The notes: a model not told the origin generated them from the letters alone. DNA of 64,000 nt from Ascaphus truei (GCA_036426205.1 CM071568.1:47895248-47959247), one strand, 5' to 3'. Positions 47,561 through 60,701 are shown, counted from the first letter of the stretch. Program-made: numbers and translations.

Positions 47561-48350
47561 GGAGATGGAGATAATACAGTAGGTCACCGGAGTCAGTAGA
47601 CTTAACACGACACACTCACCCAACACAATCACTATTGTCTCTGGTGACGCACTGATGATTGCAGTTAACCCACTGTGAAGAATCAAGTTGTGTAAACAGA
47701 CCAGATATACCAATTGAAGCTTTTTACTCACACAAGGCCGTGTTAGTTATTATTCCTATCTTGATAGTCACTATTCCCTGTGTCCCCCATTGTGGGTGGT
47801 TGATAGTCTGCACATCTACCATTGTGCAGACGTCATTCCAATTAATCATCCATTGACTCAGTAATTATCTGAGCAGCTTTTATTGACAGCTTTTTATTAA
47901 TAGTTTTTTATATTAGCAGTTCTAGTGCGCTCACCTTGGATCTTGTTTGTTATTTCTTGTCTTTGGGGATCCTGGAAAGATTCCCGGTGGTTCAAGCAGC
48001 CAACAATTGTAGTAGTGTACTGCTCATTCTGGTACATATAGGAGTGAGTTGGATTTACGGTAGTATTGTCACGCGTTTATTTTTCACTATTCATCCACCA
48101 GTGAATGCGCCTTAGTTTTTGTTTGTCTGTGGCTGGCGTGCGTCATTGGTGACGTCACGAGATGCGTGACAGGGGCGGGCCTGTACAGGCCTTGTGCTGA
48201 TCCTCACAGTATACGTTTGAGCTGTAGTACTACTGCAACAGCAGCCCTAACCAACCCACAGTTAAATCCGGCCTACAACACAATGGCTGCACCCCTATTT
48301 CTATACTCCTCCCATAATTCCGTTGGTGGATTCTGAAGCTGTAGGACAGA
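47561..48350. other. No feature recognised
   Basis: No coding domains. Sequence near 48130 is GC-rich (GGTGACGTCACGAGATGCG), perhaps an element terminus. The interval ends at the poly(T) that marks the L1 3' end. Confidence 0.4.
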
Positions 48351-50325
48351 TTTTTTTTTTTTTTTTTTTTAACTTTTTTAAACTTATTTTTATTGAGATT
48401 TTTCAAATATAAATGGTGGTTGGGGGAGGTACATAAGGAAAAAAGAGAGGGGGAGGGAGGAACAACCATTTTGTAACAAAATCTCACATTACATCACATA
48501 CATTATTTTATTATTCACATATCATATTCTCCTCACTCCCAAATCCTCGTTTCTATTACAATCATATCCTATCCCGCATCCCAAGGTTCCCATACTCTAT
48601 CAAATTTTCTAGTGGTATGATTTAGAAATGTAGTAAGTCTCTCCATTAGTTGGACATCATTAACCCTTCTAATTATTTCTCTTCTGGAGGACGGAAGTGG
48701 TTTCTTCCACGCTGCTGCTACAGCGCATCTAGTCGCCATTAAAATATGTGTAATCAATTTAACTGTATAGGGGTTCACATCTTCCATGGGTCTGGCTAGA
48801 ATAATTAAAACTGAGTCTAGCGGCATCTTAATCCCCGTCACCTCTTCTATTAATTTCAGAACTGTCCTCAATATTTCTGCATAACTGGACAGAACCACCA
48901 AACATGCGCTAGAACCCCTATCTGCCCACAACCGCTCCAGCATCTATCAGTAGCTTCCGGGAACATTTGCTTTAACCTCTTGGGGGTGTAATACCAATGC
49001 AGCAGAATTTTATAAATATTCTGCTTTGTTACTGTACATATAGAGGTTTTGCCCACATTGTCCCAAATATCTTCCCAGTCCTCTCTTGTTATTTCAGTCT
49101 GGAAATCCAGGGCCCACTAATCCATATATTTATGGTCTGGGGTATCCTTTTGGGGAATTAACCCCTGGTAGAGAGATGAGATCAGACCCTTTTGGTATTT
49201 TTTTGTTTTGCTCAAATTTTTGAATCGTGTGTAACCCTGTCAAACACAATGTCAAACCTGCATATATTTGAACATCTCAGTTGGGGGTAGACCATATTTT
49301 CTAGTCAGTTCTTTGAAAGACATCAGCTTGTCTTTTTCTAATACCGGATCCTGAAATCCTGGCAGAAACCCTGGATTACCAAACAGGGGAGTAAATCTGG
49401 GTATAAAGTATATTACTTTATATTTATTTTTTGCTAGCTGCCAGATTTTTGGAGAGAATCCAATTACCAACGGGTCTGAGTAACTCCCACTACCAACCCC
49501 GGGGTTCGACCATAGCAAAGCAGGCAGACCAACCAGGCTTTTTAGCGAGCTCTCTAAAATCTACCCAAGCATAAGTCCATCGCGGGGAGTGCCTGTACAC
49601 CATTTGTCTCAAATGATATACTATATAATATTTTAAAATATTTGGTACTGCCATACTGACAGCGACGCGATGTCACAGCAAAACAAATGCATTGCTGCCA
49701 TCGCGTGCGCTTATAGTAAGTGCGGCACGACAGATTTGCTGCGATCGCCGGAAATCATCTCTATTTGATTTTACAGAGACCGTCGCCTGACCGTTGCATC
49801 GCCGTCGCTGGCACTATAAGCGGAGCCTTAGACTCCAACATAATGGACCTGGCTACTCTTGGTTGTTTATGATTCCAAATAAATTGCATGGTTCGGTTTT
49901 GAATCTCTTATAGTTGTATGCAGAACTGGTATTGGTAATGTCTGGAAATAATACAGAAGTCTGGGGAGGATATTCATCTTAACCACAGTGATACATCCTA
50001 GCCAGGAGATACAATGGGAATTCCAGACTTGTAGATCCTGTCTTATCTTAGAGAAAATCTTGGGGTAGTTATATTTATTTAGTGAGTTATAGTCTCTAGA
50101 GAGATGGATTCCCTGATACTTTAAATGGGTCTCTTTTCACTTGTAGTCAAAGTGGACATTGTGAACCTCCACCTCTTCTTCCGTTAGCGTTAGATTTAAT
50201 GCTACCGACTTTCCTACATTAACTTTATATCCTGATAGAACTCCGAATCCACGGAGGGTGGATTGTAAATTCGGAAGGGACACCTAAGGGTTAGAAATGG
50301 TAAGAATGATATCATGTGAAAGTCG
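48351..50325 (-). mobile_element. L1-type LINE, 3' half of ORF2 with poly(A) tail
   Basis: A T20 run (48351-48370) is the poly(A) tail on the minus strand, preceded by an AATAAA-like signal. Reading the minus strand from right to left there is a damaged RT YxDD region (SHDIILTI), then VSLPNLQSTLRGFGVLSGYK, YLGIHLSRDYNSLNKYNYPK, WLGCITVVKMNILPRLLY, then after a MITE insertion TPLFGNPGFLPG. Then come ILLHWYYTPKRLKQMFP and LAHVWWFCPVMQKY (the L1 C-terminal HxWWxCP motif), and ITGIKMPLDSVLIILA. It is broken by frameshifts and 5' truncated. Confidence 0.85.
49640..49830. mobile_element. Harbinger-like MITE inside the L1
   Basis: A GC-rich insert interrupts the L1 frame. The right end reads inward AAGGCTCCGCTTATAGTGCC, then AGCGACGGCGATG; the left end has a similar block GCCATACTGACAGCGACGCG. 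The pattern (GCTCCGCTTATAGTG with CAGCGACG) is typical of Harbinger-type MITEs. Left boundary is approximate. Confidence 0.5.
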
Positions 50326-51473
50326 TGAGCAGAAAAGATTTATGGTTGTGGGGAACAGGTGGGGGTAGAAAAAAAAAAGGGAACTTCCCCCTCTGGGAAC
50401 TTGGATAGTAACAAAAAAAACCCACCAAAAACAAAAATTTAACTACAAAAAAAAGGTGAGTGTAACCAGCCACTCATCCGTAGTTTGCGATCAGACCCTA
50501 ATTGGCCTGGTGGGCATATAGCCCTACTGGGGGTGGCATGACATTGGGCATCCAGAGATTCTTCCAATCCCACACACCCAGCCTTCCTCTATACTCAATC
50601 CCCCGATCGCACCTACAACCCAGCCGAAGCCAGGGCTCACAAACAGCACAATTGTCGATTTTATTCCACCGATCAGCAAACTAGCTTCCAGGATATGAAC
50701 GGTCAACTCCAAGGCTCTGTTGAAACAGTACCTACAAAGGTTATAAGGAATAAAAAATGGGAAAAAGCAAGAGGAAGAAAAGACACAAAGGGGGAGCAAG
50801 CACAGTTATAGGACTGGTGTAGGGATCTCATAGTCATCGTACGTTCGGGTGGATTTTCAACGATAGAAAAAAAACAAATCTGCCTTTTTGAGTCGAATTC
50901 CATGGCTGAAAGGAACTTTCAAATCCGTGTCAGATTCGGATTCCGTCCAAATTTTTGCCCTTCTGTAATACCCAACAGATTTTTTTGGGGGTAGTTCTTT
51001 GTAAATTGGGTAAATAAAGCAGTGACTTTTTTTATTATGTAGGAGGGTAAAAAACACATGTACAGAGCACCCAAGATTTACATTATAAGTCTTTAAGTCA
51101 AGAGCAAGGGGTGAGGAACACGTATGTTGTGTCTGAGTATAAATATAGAACCAGTATGGCCCAGATGCACTAAGCTCCATTAAATCAAGGCTAAAACAGA
51201 AACAGATGTAATTTTCCCAGAGTTTAACAGATATCCACAAATGTAAGTATATGCAAAACCAACAGCCATTGTATATCTTATTAGCATAGGCTTAACATCT
51301 CGTTAAATTAGCACAACATTATGTTAACTTCTAATAACTCTCTCTTCACTATTTAAAGCTGGCTGAACATTATGTTATTCTCTTTACTTTTTAATTGTCA
51401 CTATTAACATGACGTTAATTTAGATTAGTGTAACAGAGCTTAGTGCATCTGGGCCTAAATGTGCTATACGTCA

Positions 51474-51510
51474 ACTTGATAAAGAGGCTTATCCCCAAAA
51501 TGTTGCTACA
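51474..51510 (+). ncRNA. Degenerate hammerhead-like trace
   Basis: Plus strand CTTGATAAAGAGGCTTATCC, then CCAAAATGTTGC, follows the same template as the cores at 12.1 and 15.5 kb (TTGATAAA, short stem, AAAAT in place of GAAAC). The stem pairs poorly. Probably the fossil of a Penelope terminus. Confidence 0.3.
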
Positions 51511-53698
51511 CATTTATAACTCTGCTACCTTCTCTTCTTCATGGTCCACATGTCAGACTGATGTATTATTATACTTTTCATAACTGATTATATAAAAATA
51601 TGAATTAATTTTTTATGTAATGGGCTTGTTTTTGGTGTACTTTATATACGTTCTTTCCGTGAAATATTTCCCCTTGGACATTTTTAGCAACTTTTCCAAT
51701 TGCTTTGCCTTTTTTCTGTGCACTGAGGTTCTATATTACAAATAGAGGGAATGTATTTTGTAAAATAAGTCAACACATTTACTCAATAATAGCACAATTA
51801 AAACACAGCAGTGACTTGATCAAATATGCTGTGGGAGGACAACATTACAGTAGTCGCTGTATTAGCATATGGCTCCAGCCAGTTGTCATGAATGAAGAAT
51901 GTGCGCTCATTTGCACGCCAATCCCCAGAAGCCTTTGCACCTGCACTTTTTAAAGCTAGGCTAAGCAGCAGATGCTTTCACGTGTCTTAATAAAGAATGC
52001 TAAATACTTTATACCATGTGCTTGCACATTAAAATGAAGAGTGAAGATCAAAAACAGACCACCCACTGAATTCCCTTAAACCGGGACTTCGTAAGAAAAA
52101 CATACATGTATATTTGGGGTATTAAATAGCTGTAGACATAAATCCCCCCAAAAATAAATGGTTTGTGATTACAGCATCATGGTAAAACATTAACAAAAAT
52201 ATATTTTTTGAGGAGACTTTCTTCCATGAAACACAAACTCAATATTTCATGTTGTTTCTAGTGACTGTTACAAGCATCAGAACAGTTATAATAATAAGGC
52301 ATTCTGTAATCATGGCTGTGTATCCAGCATGTGGAGTAATGCCACACTGCCTCTCCATAATTAAGCATAACATGATCTTTTTTTTTTTAGTCAATCTGTA
52401 ACAATATGTCCAATCAAGGAGATAAAACCTCTCTCATTCTGTTTGCAATGGATGTGACAAAGCAAAAGTGTTGTTCGTCTCGTTTCTTGCATTCATCAAT
52501 TATTTCCCAGTCAAGTGATAGAAAAACATTGTTTTACACCACTGGAGCCTGCTGTAAAGAAACACATCAATCTCCTCTGAAATCAAAAGGGTTACACTGT
52601 AGCCGGCATGTTTGAAATAGGAATCCTGATATGTTGGAAGTGGTTACCAAAGATTTGTGTCATTTTACCATGATCATAATGGGAGCATTGTACAGTGATT
52701 TAGCCATCGTCCTGTAACTTAGTATTAACGTGTGGGGCTCTGCTGTGTCTTCTATAAGGTTAGTGAAAGTTAGTGGGCTGGACATCTCATTGTATGAAAT
52801 TCAAAGAAAGCTGTGACATGTTTGTGCCAATGTGAAAGGGATACAACGTTCTGTGAAGCAGTATATAGATAATACCTTAATTTACCATCTGATTTTTCCT
52901 TCTATAGTCAGGTGAAATATTCTATGCGAATCCACTTAGCCAAGCATTCATTTAATAAAACATTTTAAATCATAAAGGAACTGGACTAATTAATTGACAA
53001 ATTAAAGGGATGTATTCTAGTACAAATATTGTCATTTCAGAACATCAGAGAAATATTAGTGTTAAAGAAACAGTGCTACCTACTCATTTTGAGTAGTCAA
53101 GAAAGTCAACATAGCAAAGTCTGGCATTTAAACCCAGTAGCATTCTTAAATCTTCAACTTGGAGTGGAACTATGAGCTACATTGACATTGGAAAGCAGAG
53201 GAAGAAAGAAAACCCCAGAGGAGGATATTGTACATGTTACACTATAGTTCACTCCCAGTTTTGCTGCATTCTAACTGATTGCATCCACACCTCATGCTCA
53301 ACCCAGTTAAATATTTTATTATCCTTTGCAAAAAGCCACACACCTTTTTTTCTTCAAGCCCTACACCTTATCACTAATAAACAGACCGATCTAGATCACT
53401 CTGCCTTCAGATTGAACTGCTTGTACAGCAACTGACTGCAATTTCTTTCCGGATCCATGTTCATATTTATTCGACCATTCCATTCTACAACCCTCTTCCA
53501 GGTTTATCTTTGTGAGTTCCTCAGGTGCACAAAGCAGATCTGCGGTGAGGAAATGGCTGATGTTTAGCGATCCCAAAGCTTACAGTACAGCTCAAAATGT
53601 TAGGAGGCGAGTGGTGGTGGGATACAATGCAGTGGTCTTTGCATGATAAATATGTAAGCACTAGAATGCTAAACCCTGAATCATAAACTATTTATTTG

Positions 53699-53756
53699 AA
53701 ATATACATATATATAAATAAATATATAAATATATATATATATATATATTATATATG
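53699..53756. repeat. AT-rich simple repeat
   Basis: Alternating TA/AT tract with short ATAAATAT interruptions. Confidence 0.9.
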
Positions 53757-54519
53757 ACTTTCATATTTCTGATTGTGTCATTTCAATAAAGCTACAAATC
53801 TGGTACTAAAGTAACAAAAAAAGGCAGACTGGGTGATGCTGGAGCGGTGACATTTAACATTTGCAATGTATTGATGAAAGTACTTTATTTTTTTAAAGAC
53901 AAAACATACCTCAGCAGTTTAGATTTTACAAGAATGAGAAAAATGTAGACATCTGTCGACTGTACAACTGCAATATTAGTTTGGGCATGGTAGACTTTGT
54001 CTTGGCAATTTCATAAATGCCTGAGTATAAGAAAGTGGGACAAGAGTTGACAGAAAAGGTTTGCCTTGTCCAGTTATTTTAACATGTTGTTATTCTATGA
54101 ATTGAATTTCACTGAATCTTACACAATTAGTCGACGTGTTACATTTTTGATATATTCAAATGTTAAATGATCTGCACAGTTCCAGACACTGCTGATTAAA
54201 CATTATTTTAATTGGATAAGGTTATCCAAACAGCTCTGCCCTTTTTTGATTCCTACTAACTGGGAAATCTTGCTCTAATAATAACAGCCAGAAATCAAAA
54301 TCTGGAAAAGAACAGCCAGACAATCTTTGTTCTCATCGATGCGCATCTTATGTGAAGTATATTATTAAGTTTACAGGTACAACATGCCGGGCATAAGCTT
54401 TCTCCTTTATTGGTAGCTAAAAAAATGACTTGTTGTTTGGTGTGTACTTATAAGGTTTATTTAATCTTAGTTTACATTAAGTAGAATCAAATTCACAGAC
54501 ATTTTTTACTCTACTATAT

Positions 54520-54766
54520 CAGCGGTGCGCAAACTGGGGGGGCGGGAGAATTTTAAGGGGGGGGGGGGCGCTGACAGTTACAGAGGCCCCGTGCTCTTCC
54601 CCCAGGCATTTCCTTTAATAACCTCACTTAACTACTGGCATCCGGGTCTTCGGCGACGTGACGTGACCCGCAACGTCATTTGAAGCCGTGCCTTCGGGTG
54701 AGAGGGGGCGCTAACGCTACGGCTCCCAGGAAGGGGGCCGCACCAGAAAAAGTTTGCGCAGCGCTG
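54520..54766. mobile_element. hAT MITE 4
   Basis: A 247-bp element with CAGCGGTGCGCAAACT at the left and AGTTTGCGCAGCGCTG at the right, nearly perfect terminal inverted repeats. Perfect 8-bp duplication TACTATAT at 54512-54519 and 54767-54774. Shares G runs and AGTTACAGAGGCCCCG with MITE 1 at 21372. Confidence 0.93.
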
Positions 54767-54774
54767 TACTATAT

Positions 54775-55800
54775 GAAGGAAAGCTGTTCTGTATGTAAAT
54801 ATTTACTGCAGAAATAGAGTGTTTAGTAGCCCAAATGCACTTAAGTAATGTATGTATGTCTTTATTTTCTATAGCGCCATTAATGTACATAGCGCTTCAC
54901 AGTAGTAATACACATGACAATTATATAAATAACAAAAAATACAAATAACAGATCATGGGAATAAGTGCTTGAGACATAAATGTAACATTGTGGAAGAGGA
55001 GTCCCTGCTCCGAAGAGCTTACAATCTAATTGGTAGGAAGATCGTACAGAGGCAGTAGGAGGGAATTCTGGTAAGTGCGTCTGTAGGGGCAAAGCTTTAT
55101 GTATCATGTATAGTAGTAGCCACGGTGCTACTCATATGCTTCTTTAAGCAAGTGTGTCTTAAGGTGGGTCTTAAATAGAGGTAGAGATAGAGAGGGTGCT
55201 AGTCGGGTATTGAGGGGAAGGGCATTCCAGAGGTGTGGGGCAGTCAGTGAGAAGGGTTTAAGGCGGGAGAGGGCTTTAGATACAAAATGGGTAGAGAGAA
55301 GGCATCCTTGAGCAGAACGCAAAAGCCGGGATGGTGTATAGCGAGAAATTAGGGCTGAGATGTAAGGAGGAGCAGAAGAGTGTAAAGCTTTAAAAGTGAG
55401 GAGGAGAATTGAGTGTAAGATGCGGGATTTGATAGGAAGCCAGGAGAGTGATTTTAGCAGGGGAGATGCTGAGACATATTTAGGAAATAGCAGAGCCATT
55501 CTGGCAGCAGCGTTAAGGATAGATTGTAGGGGAGACAATTGAGAGGCAGGAAGGCCAGACAGCAGGAGGTTACAGTAATTGAGGCGGGAGAGAATGAGGG
55601 TCTGAGTCAGAGTTTTAGCAGTTGAGCAACAGAGGAAAGGGCGTATCTTTGTAATATTGCAGAGAAAAAAGCGACAGGTTTTAGATACGTTTTGAATGCG
55701 AGACTGGAGTCAAGTGTGACCCCTAGGCAGCGTTCTTGGGCTACTGGGTGAATAATAGTATTTCCAACAGTAATGTGGAAGGATAATAAAAGCTAGCAGG
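54775..55800 (-). mobile_element. L2-clade LINE, 5'-truncated, minus strand
   Basis: The 3' end lies at about 54846 with an (ATGT)-type tail on the plus strand; the body runs to about 55800. From 55538 down to 55131 the frame is open for 136 codons, ending KTHLKTHLLKEAYE and containing LQSILNAAARMALL, LSWLPIKSRILHSILLLTFK and PHLWNALPLNTRLAPS. Upstream the sequence continues into the RT thumb region (LNYCNLLLSGLPAS), with frameshifts. It is the longest clean L2 C-terminus in the window. 54775-54845 is unassigned. Confidence 0.85.
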
Positions 55801-57500
55801 TCAATTACTATGTTAATGTTCCAGAACTACAGACTTGTAAAGAATCTATCCATGGGTTATTGCATGAAAAGCACAGATCCAATAAAACACATATGATATT
55901 TTGCTTGCTGGCTGTCAAACCTCTTGCTGCTTGATATTGTGCAGAATATTGGCCTTCTTGATACATTACAATTTCCTTCTGTCCTTGCAAACAGTTATTA
56001 GACAAAGTGCAGAGAGGAGCCAAGAGTTGTGAAAGCAAGGTCAATCAGAAATTTTTAAGTACAATAGGAATATACTTACTAGAAAAAGTAAGAGGCGTAG
56101 GGCCTTATTCTATATAGGCCTTTTGGGCTGTTTTTGTCTGAAAATTCCATTGACATCTATGGGGATTTTCAGCCAAAAAGTGCCTGAGCGGTCCCTTTGG
56201 CAGATATACGGTATAATGACCCCCTTAGTTGGGATTCGAACATAGGTTTATAAAATGTACAGTGTAGAGTTGTGCAATATACTGGTATGATGGGAATACC
56301 GTGATAACATCTGACCGTATGCCAATATGGGAGAGGAGTGGTTATCGCGGTACTACTATGGTGTCTGAGTGTGGGGGTGAGAGGAGCAGCTTTGAAGTTG
56401 GCACACATCTCTGACAGAGCTGCAGACAGACATGCTGCTCTCACTCCCTCCTCCTGCGCTTCTCACTGCAGGGAGAGAGGGGCGGGGGAGGAGCGTTTGG
56501 CAGCTGCTTGAGATTGCTGCAGGAAGAAAGGTAAACCCCTCTCCTCTTTAGCTCGCTTAACCCCTTCACCACCCTCACTCCTGGGACTCTTAACGCCTTC
56601 CTCCCTAAGACACAACCTCTCCCCTACAGGACTTACATCTCCCCGCCCCCCACGGGACTCATACTCCCCTTTCATTCTCCCCCCCGGGGTTCTTACTCTC
56701 CCCTCCTTCCTCCACCCTGGGACTTATCTTCTCCCGCCCCCCAAATTACTCACCTCTCTCCTTAACTTCTCCATTCCTTACCTCTTAACCTTTCTCCTCC
56801 TCCCTGCGATTCACCATTTCACTACTAAATAATGCTAATCATGCTATGCAAATCTCTCTTGTAACAAAAGGGTTAATCTCTTTGTTTCCAAACCCTTTAT
56901 ATGTCTGCTCTTCACTTTTCCCATCTTCAATGCTTCCATCCCCATCATTCATGCATCCATCCCTCATCCCGTCAATTCACCCTTGGATACAAGTAAATCT
57001 AGAAAAAAATTATTTATTTTGATAAAATTTTTGGACTTTTATTTGAATAGAATATATTGTTTTGATAAATTGATTGATCTCGTTATCAGGGGAGTTTTTT
57101 TGCTATTATCGCCCAATGCTAATACAGCATAAGTGAAACTTCTAAATATAGATTACATGTCGTTTGTAGAGAGTTTAAATAAGCTCACTATTGTCTGTGG
57201 ACAATAAAAAAGGTTTACATTGGTGAGAAGAAATTAATTTTTCAATTTTGCCCATAGAATAATGAAACCTGTCGTCCCTATGTACTGTGAAGTTGCTTTC
57301 CAGAAAATGGGAAAATCTTCAGCACAGTGAAGCAGCTTCACAATCCTCACTGAATAAGGGACTTTGGTCCAGATCCACAAAAGGGTGCTAAGCTTTAGTA
57401 TGCCTTTATTCCCATTCATTTGGGGGGAGATTCAACAAGTGCCGGTGCTGGGTACCGCACCTTCAAGTCAATGAAACCCCTGCATTAGCGCTTGGTGAAT
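55801..57500. other. No gene recognised; small TIR element at 56095-56224
   Basis: Near 56100-56220, GTAGGGCCTTATTCTATATA and ATAATGACCCCCTTA could be the ends of a short MITE with a palindromic centre (CTGAAAATTCC and GGGGATTTTCAG). 56440-56830 is a C/T-rich tract with CTCTCC-type repeats. No coding gene. Confidence 0.4.
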
Positions 57501-57570
57501 TAATAAGTGAATACGATTAAATTGGATGAGGAAATTAGGAAAATTGTACAAAACATGTGTGGGTGGGTAT

Positions 57571-57622
57571 ATATATATATATGTATATATACACAGTGTA
57601 ATATATATATATATATATATAG
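57571..57622. repeat. TA microsatellites
   Basis: Two (TA)n tracts, about 57571-57590 and 57601-57621, separated by CACAGTG. Confidence 0.9.
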
Positions 57623-57641
57623 CATTGTAGTAACACGTGAT

Positions 57642-57866
57642 CAGTGCAAAGTGAAGAAATTAGCAGTAATGGTTTTGGATCCGTGTTTCTCATACTTTAA
57701 GAAGCATTCTTTGCCTCTATTAAACAAAAATATTTGTAATCAAGTGCTACATTATGTTCCAAAGGCATTAATAGAGCACTCTTTAGTAGAGCAGCAACTA
57801 AAGGAACCGAGCATGCAACAAACAAATTATTATTTGTCAACAACACTAATAAAATGGTATAAATGT
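57642..57866 (+). pseudogene. Possible hAT transposase C-terminal fragment
   Basis: The open frame reads CKVKKLAVMVLDPCFSYFKK, then LLNKNICNQVLHYVPKAL. KLAxxLDPxF is a hallmark of hAT and ZBED transposase-like proteins. It starts and ends without termini and is only about 70 residues, so the assignment is weak. The following DNA to 59.19 kb is AT-rich with nothing else recognised. Confidence 0.35.
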
Positions 57867-59189
57867 TAAAGGTATCACCTTTACCTTACTTTTGAACTAC
57901 AGGCTAACTTGTGGTTAACTAGTTAGCCATTGAATGTATAACTACTACCTTCCCTTTACTAGTTTTTCTACTAGGATAACTTATATACAAATATTATGCT
58001 TATTTTCCATTAAGATTAAGTTAAAAAAACAAAAATAATGAACATAACTTACTATTTGTAACCATATCACAGTTGATCATTTTAGGACAATTAGTTAAAC
58101 CTTTAATAAAAACTAATGTACACAGATGTAATGGCGCCCGTTATCACACGATATTACGTTACCGCTGTCACACAATTTACTTGGAAACTAGTTGCACAGT
58201 AAATAAAGGCTGCTACATTTTGTACTTTTATATGGGGACACATCATACTAATCAACCTTTTGTACCCATTTCAGCACATTAATCTCCAGGATCCAAATTC
58301 ATACAAAAAGAATGGAAAAATCTATGGATAAGTAACCTCATCTGGATCTTATTCATAGGACTGAAAAATAGATACTAAAGTATACAGTAATTGGCAATTT
58401 CCTGTCACTGAAGGAGGAGAGTTCAAGGGTATCTGCTTCCAATAGCAGTTAATTATGGTCCACTACTACATACAAGGGGATTTATCATCCTATGTAGTTC
58501 CTGTGTAAAGAAATCATAATTGATCATTATTTTGGTTCCAACCATACAAATATTACCATCAGTATCATGTAACATTGTGTAGTTCTTCATATCTTACTTA
58601 CAACAGGGAAGTTATTTCTCTTCATTATTTTCAGACCATTGTATACTCAAGTCTATTGCATAGAAACTTAAGAAACAATACGTTCTTTAAAGTTTAAATA
58701 GGGATAGCACTTAAAGTTATTTGATGTGAAATAGGGTGTAATATTCTCGGTAATTGAAAATTTAATTCACAAAGCGCTGCATACATTCTTCGTGCTATAT
58801 AAATATACATAGAATTACATTTTATGTCTATTTTGAAAAGTGCATTTTTTTTTTCAAAATACATCTGTGATCATTTAATCATCTATAATGAATTACAGGT
58901 ATTCGATTAACTTTGTAGTTTAGAAGTAGCAATTTACACTTTAGCTTTAAATTATACCATAAAGTAATTTTACCAGTGATAAGGTATTTCTAGTGACAAG
59001 TTAGATGTGTATAGATTTGTGATTAATCAAGTGAACCTTATTAAAACAATTAGGATGCAGTTTCCCATTTTATAATAGAAATAACCATATATTCCCAAGT
59101 TACTGTTCAAACGCATTATACTGTCAATACAATGGTTTATATTTGTGAGGTAGGGTTATGTATAAAGTACTCTGTATGATATTTTAAGA
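57867..59189. other. AT-rich intergenic DNA downstream of SDC2
   Basis: No coding or repeat feature recognised. It lies beyond the likely distal poly(A) site of SDC2 on the minus strand. Confidence 0.4.
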
Positions 59190-59216
59190 CTAGGACAAAA
59201 TAAAATGTAGCTTTAA

Positions 59217-59222
59217 TTTATT
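59217..59222 (-). terminator. SDC2: Candidate distal poly(A) signal of SDC2
   Basis: TTTATT on the plus strand reads AATAAA on the minus strand, with GT/T-rich sequence expected downstream near 59150-59190. Chosen because it gives a UTR length typical of the gene. Confidence 0.4.
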
Positions 59223-59968
59223 AGATTCTGTCTCTTTTCCAATTCTCTCTCTCCTTCAATGGGAAATCAAACCCCACAATGGTACAGAAATTCTGCCCCT
59301 TGAGTTGATGTTTCTCTGACATTTTCTGGCTCAATTCATTTTGTGAAGTCTGGATCAGACACGGAGAAAGTTATGTAGCTTTTCCTGAACACAAGGAGTC
59401 TGTTCTATACAGTAATCAACCTTTCATTTACAAATCTCTCAGTGTTGGTTAAAGCATGCAAAAAACAGGCAAATATAATGTGAGCTTCTCATTACAGGAA
59501 AAACATGATGAGAAATAATGACACTGAAACAGCTATTAGGCCACATGATTTTATTCAGTAGTGTTTATGTTCCCAAATTACATTTTCGGTCTAATGATGG
59601 ACTGTGTAAGACTAAAAAATTACCATTATATTTGTCTGTGCTTATAAAATACCAACATTTTTGTTTACTGTCATACACTCTGTAACACAGTCTGTAACAA
59701 TTTACATGGAATCATAGGCACTTCAAAGGCTTAAAAAGACTTTTACAACTTAAATGCATGTTGAAAAACGACAAAATTGCTCTTGGAACTCCTAGTCGTA
59801 CCTTAAAAATGGAAAGGAGTTAAAATACAGTGGCCATGGAAATCTGCAACTTTGTCAGAATACTGTTATAGTCTTTGGGTTTGGCTCATCACCATCTTCT
59901 ATCCAATATCACATAATACATTTGCTGCCAGAGGTAGCTGCAGCCGTAGCAAGTGTTAAAGCTGTTAA

Positions 59969-60701
59969 AGGTGCATCCACGCTTAAAATGAAATAGATAT
60001 TAAAAAAAACAAAAAAAACATTATAATGCTCACCCTAAAACTGTAGAATACAGGTTGGTTGATATATAAACCCCAGATCGCCTTTGCCGGTGTCCTTCCT
60101 ACTTTTATGCTCTAAAGCTCCTCCTTTGTTGACTGACAGACTCAGAGCAATAGAAAGTCGTAACTACAGGCATAACCCGGTTTAAGGACACTCACTTTAA
60201 GTACACTCGCGAGTAAGGACATATTTTCAATAGCACCATACCCCTGTGTCCGTATGCTCGCTTCGCGAGTACGGACACTTATTCTGCCCTACAGACCGCC
60301 GTAGTAGTTACGCGCTGATTCCCCTCGCCCAATAGGCAAACGGCAGCTCGCGCATGCGCTTGTCAGCACGTCCTGAACAGCAATACCGGCTCCCTACCTG
60401 TACCGAAGCATCAATAAGTGGAAAAAAGGTAGTGCTTCACTTTCAGTACATTTTCGCTTTTCATACATGCTCTGGACCCTGCGTACGTTAATGCGGGGTA
60501 TGCCTATACAGAGTGCTGTTTTTTGTTTTGTTTTTCAATGGCGACTAAGCCTTTCATATAATTGTGTCCATGGGAATGGACAAGACCGATGGAAGATTTT
60601 ATATTTAAAAAAATAATAATAACTTCAACTCTTACACTGCCAGATGGGCCTGGCCTTTCTGGCAGTGAAAGGGTTAGTCTCAACAAAGAGAAAATGCACC
60701 T
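59969..60701. mobile_element. piggyBac-like element flanked by TTAA
   Basis: Inverted ends AGGTGCATCC (left) and ATGCACCT (right), each bordered by TTAA (59965-59968 and 60702-60705). TTAA target duplication is the mark of piggyBac-type elements. 733 bp including a nested element; no transposase coding. It lies in the probable SDC2 3' UTR. Confidence 0.65.
60168..60509. mobile_element. Nested TIR element
   Basis: Left end CAGGCATAACCCGGTTTAAG and right end GTTAATGCGGGGTATGCCTA are imperfect inverted repeats with TA at the borders. The interior contains inverted CTCGCGAGTAAGGACA and CGCGAGTACGGACAC blocks. Possibly a Tc1/mariner-type (TA target) MITE. Inserted into the piggyBac-like element. 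Confidence 0.6.

Larger units (their letters stand above)
50326..54519. other. No gene recognised
   Basis: Four kilobases of AT-rich non-coding sequence with short open frames only. It contains a weak hammerhead-like trace (51474-51510) and an AT dinucleotide tract (53729-53748). No host exon is supported. Confidence 0.45.
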
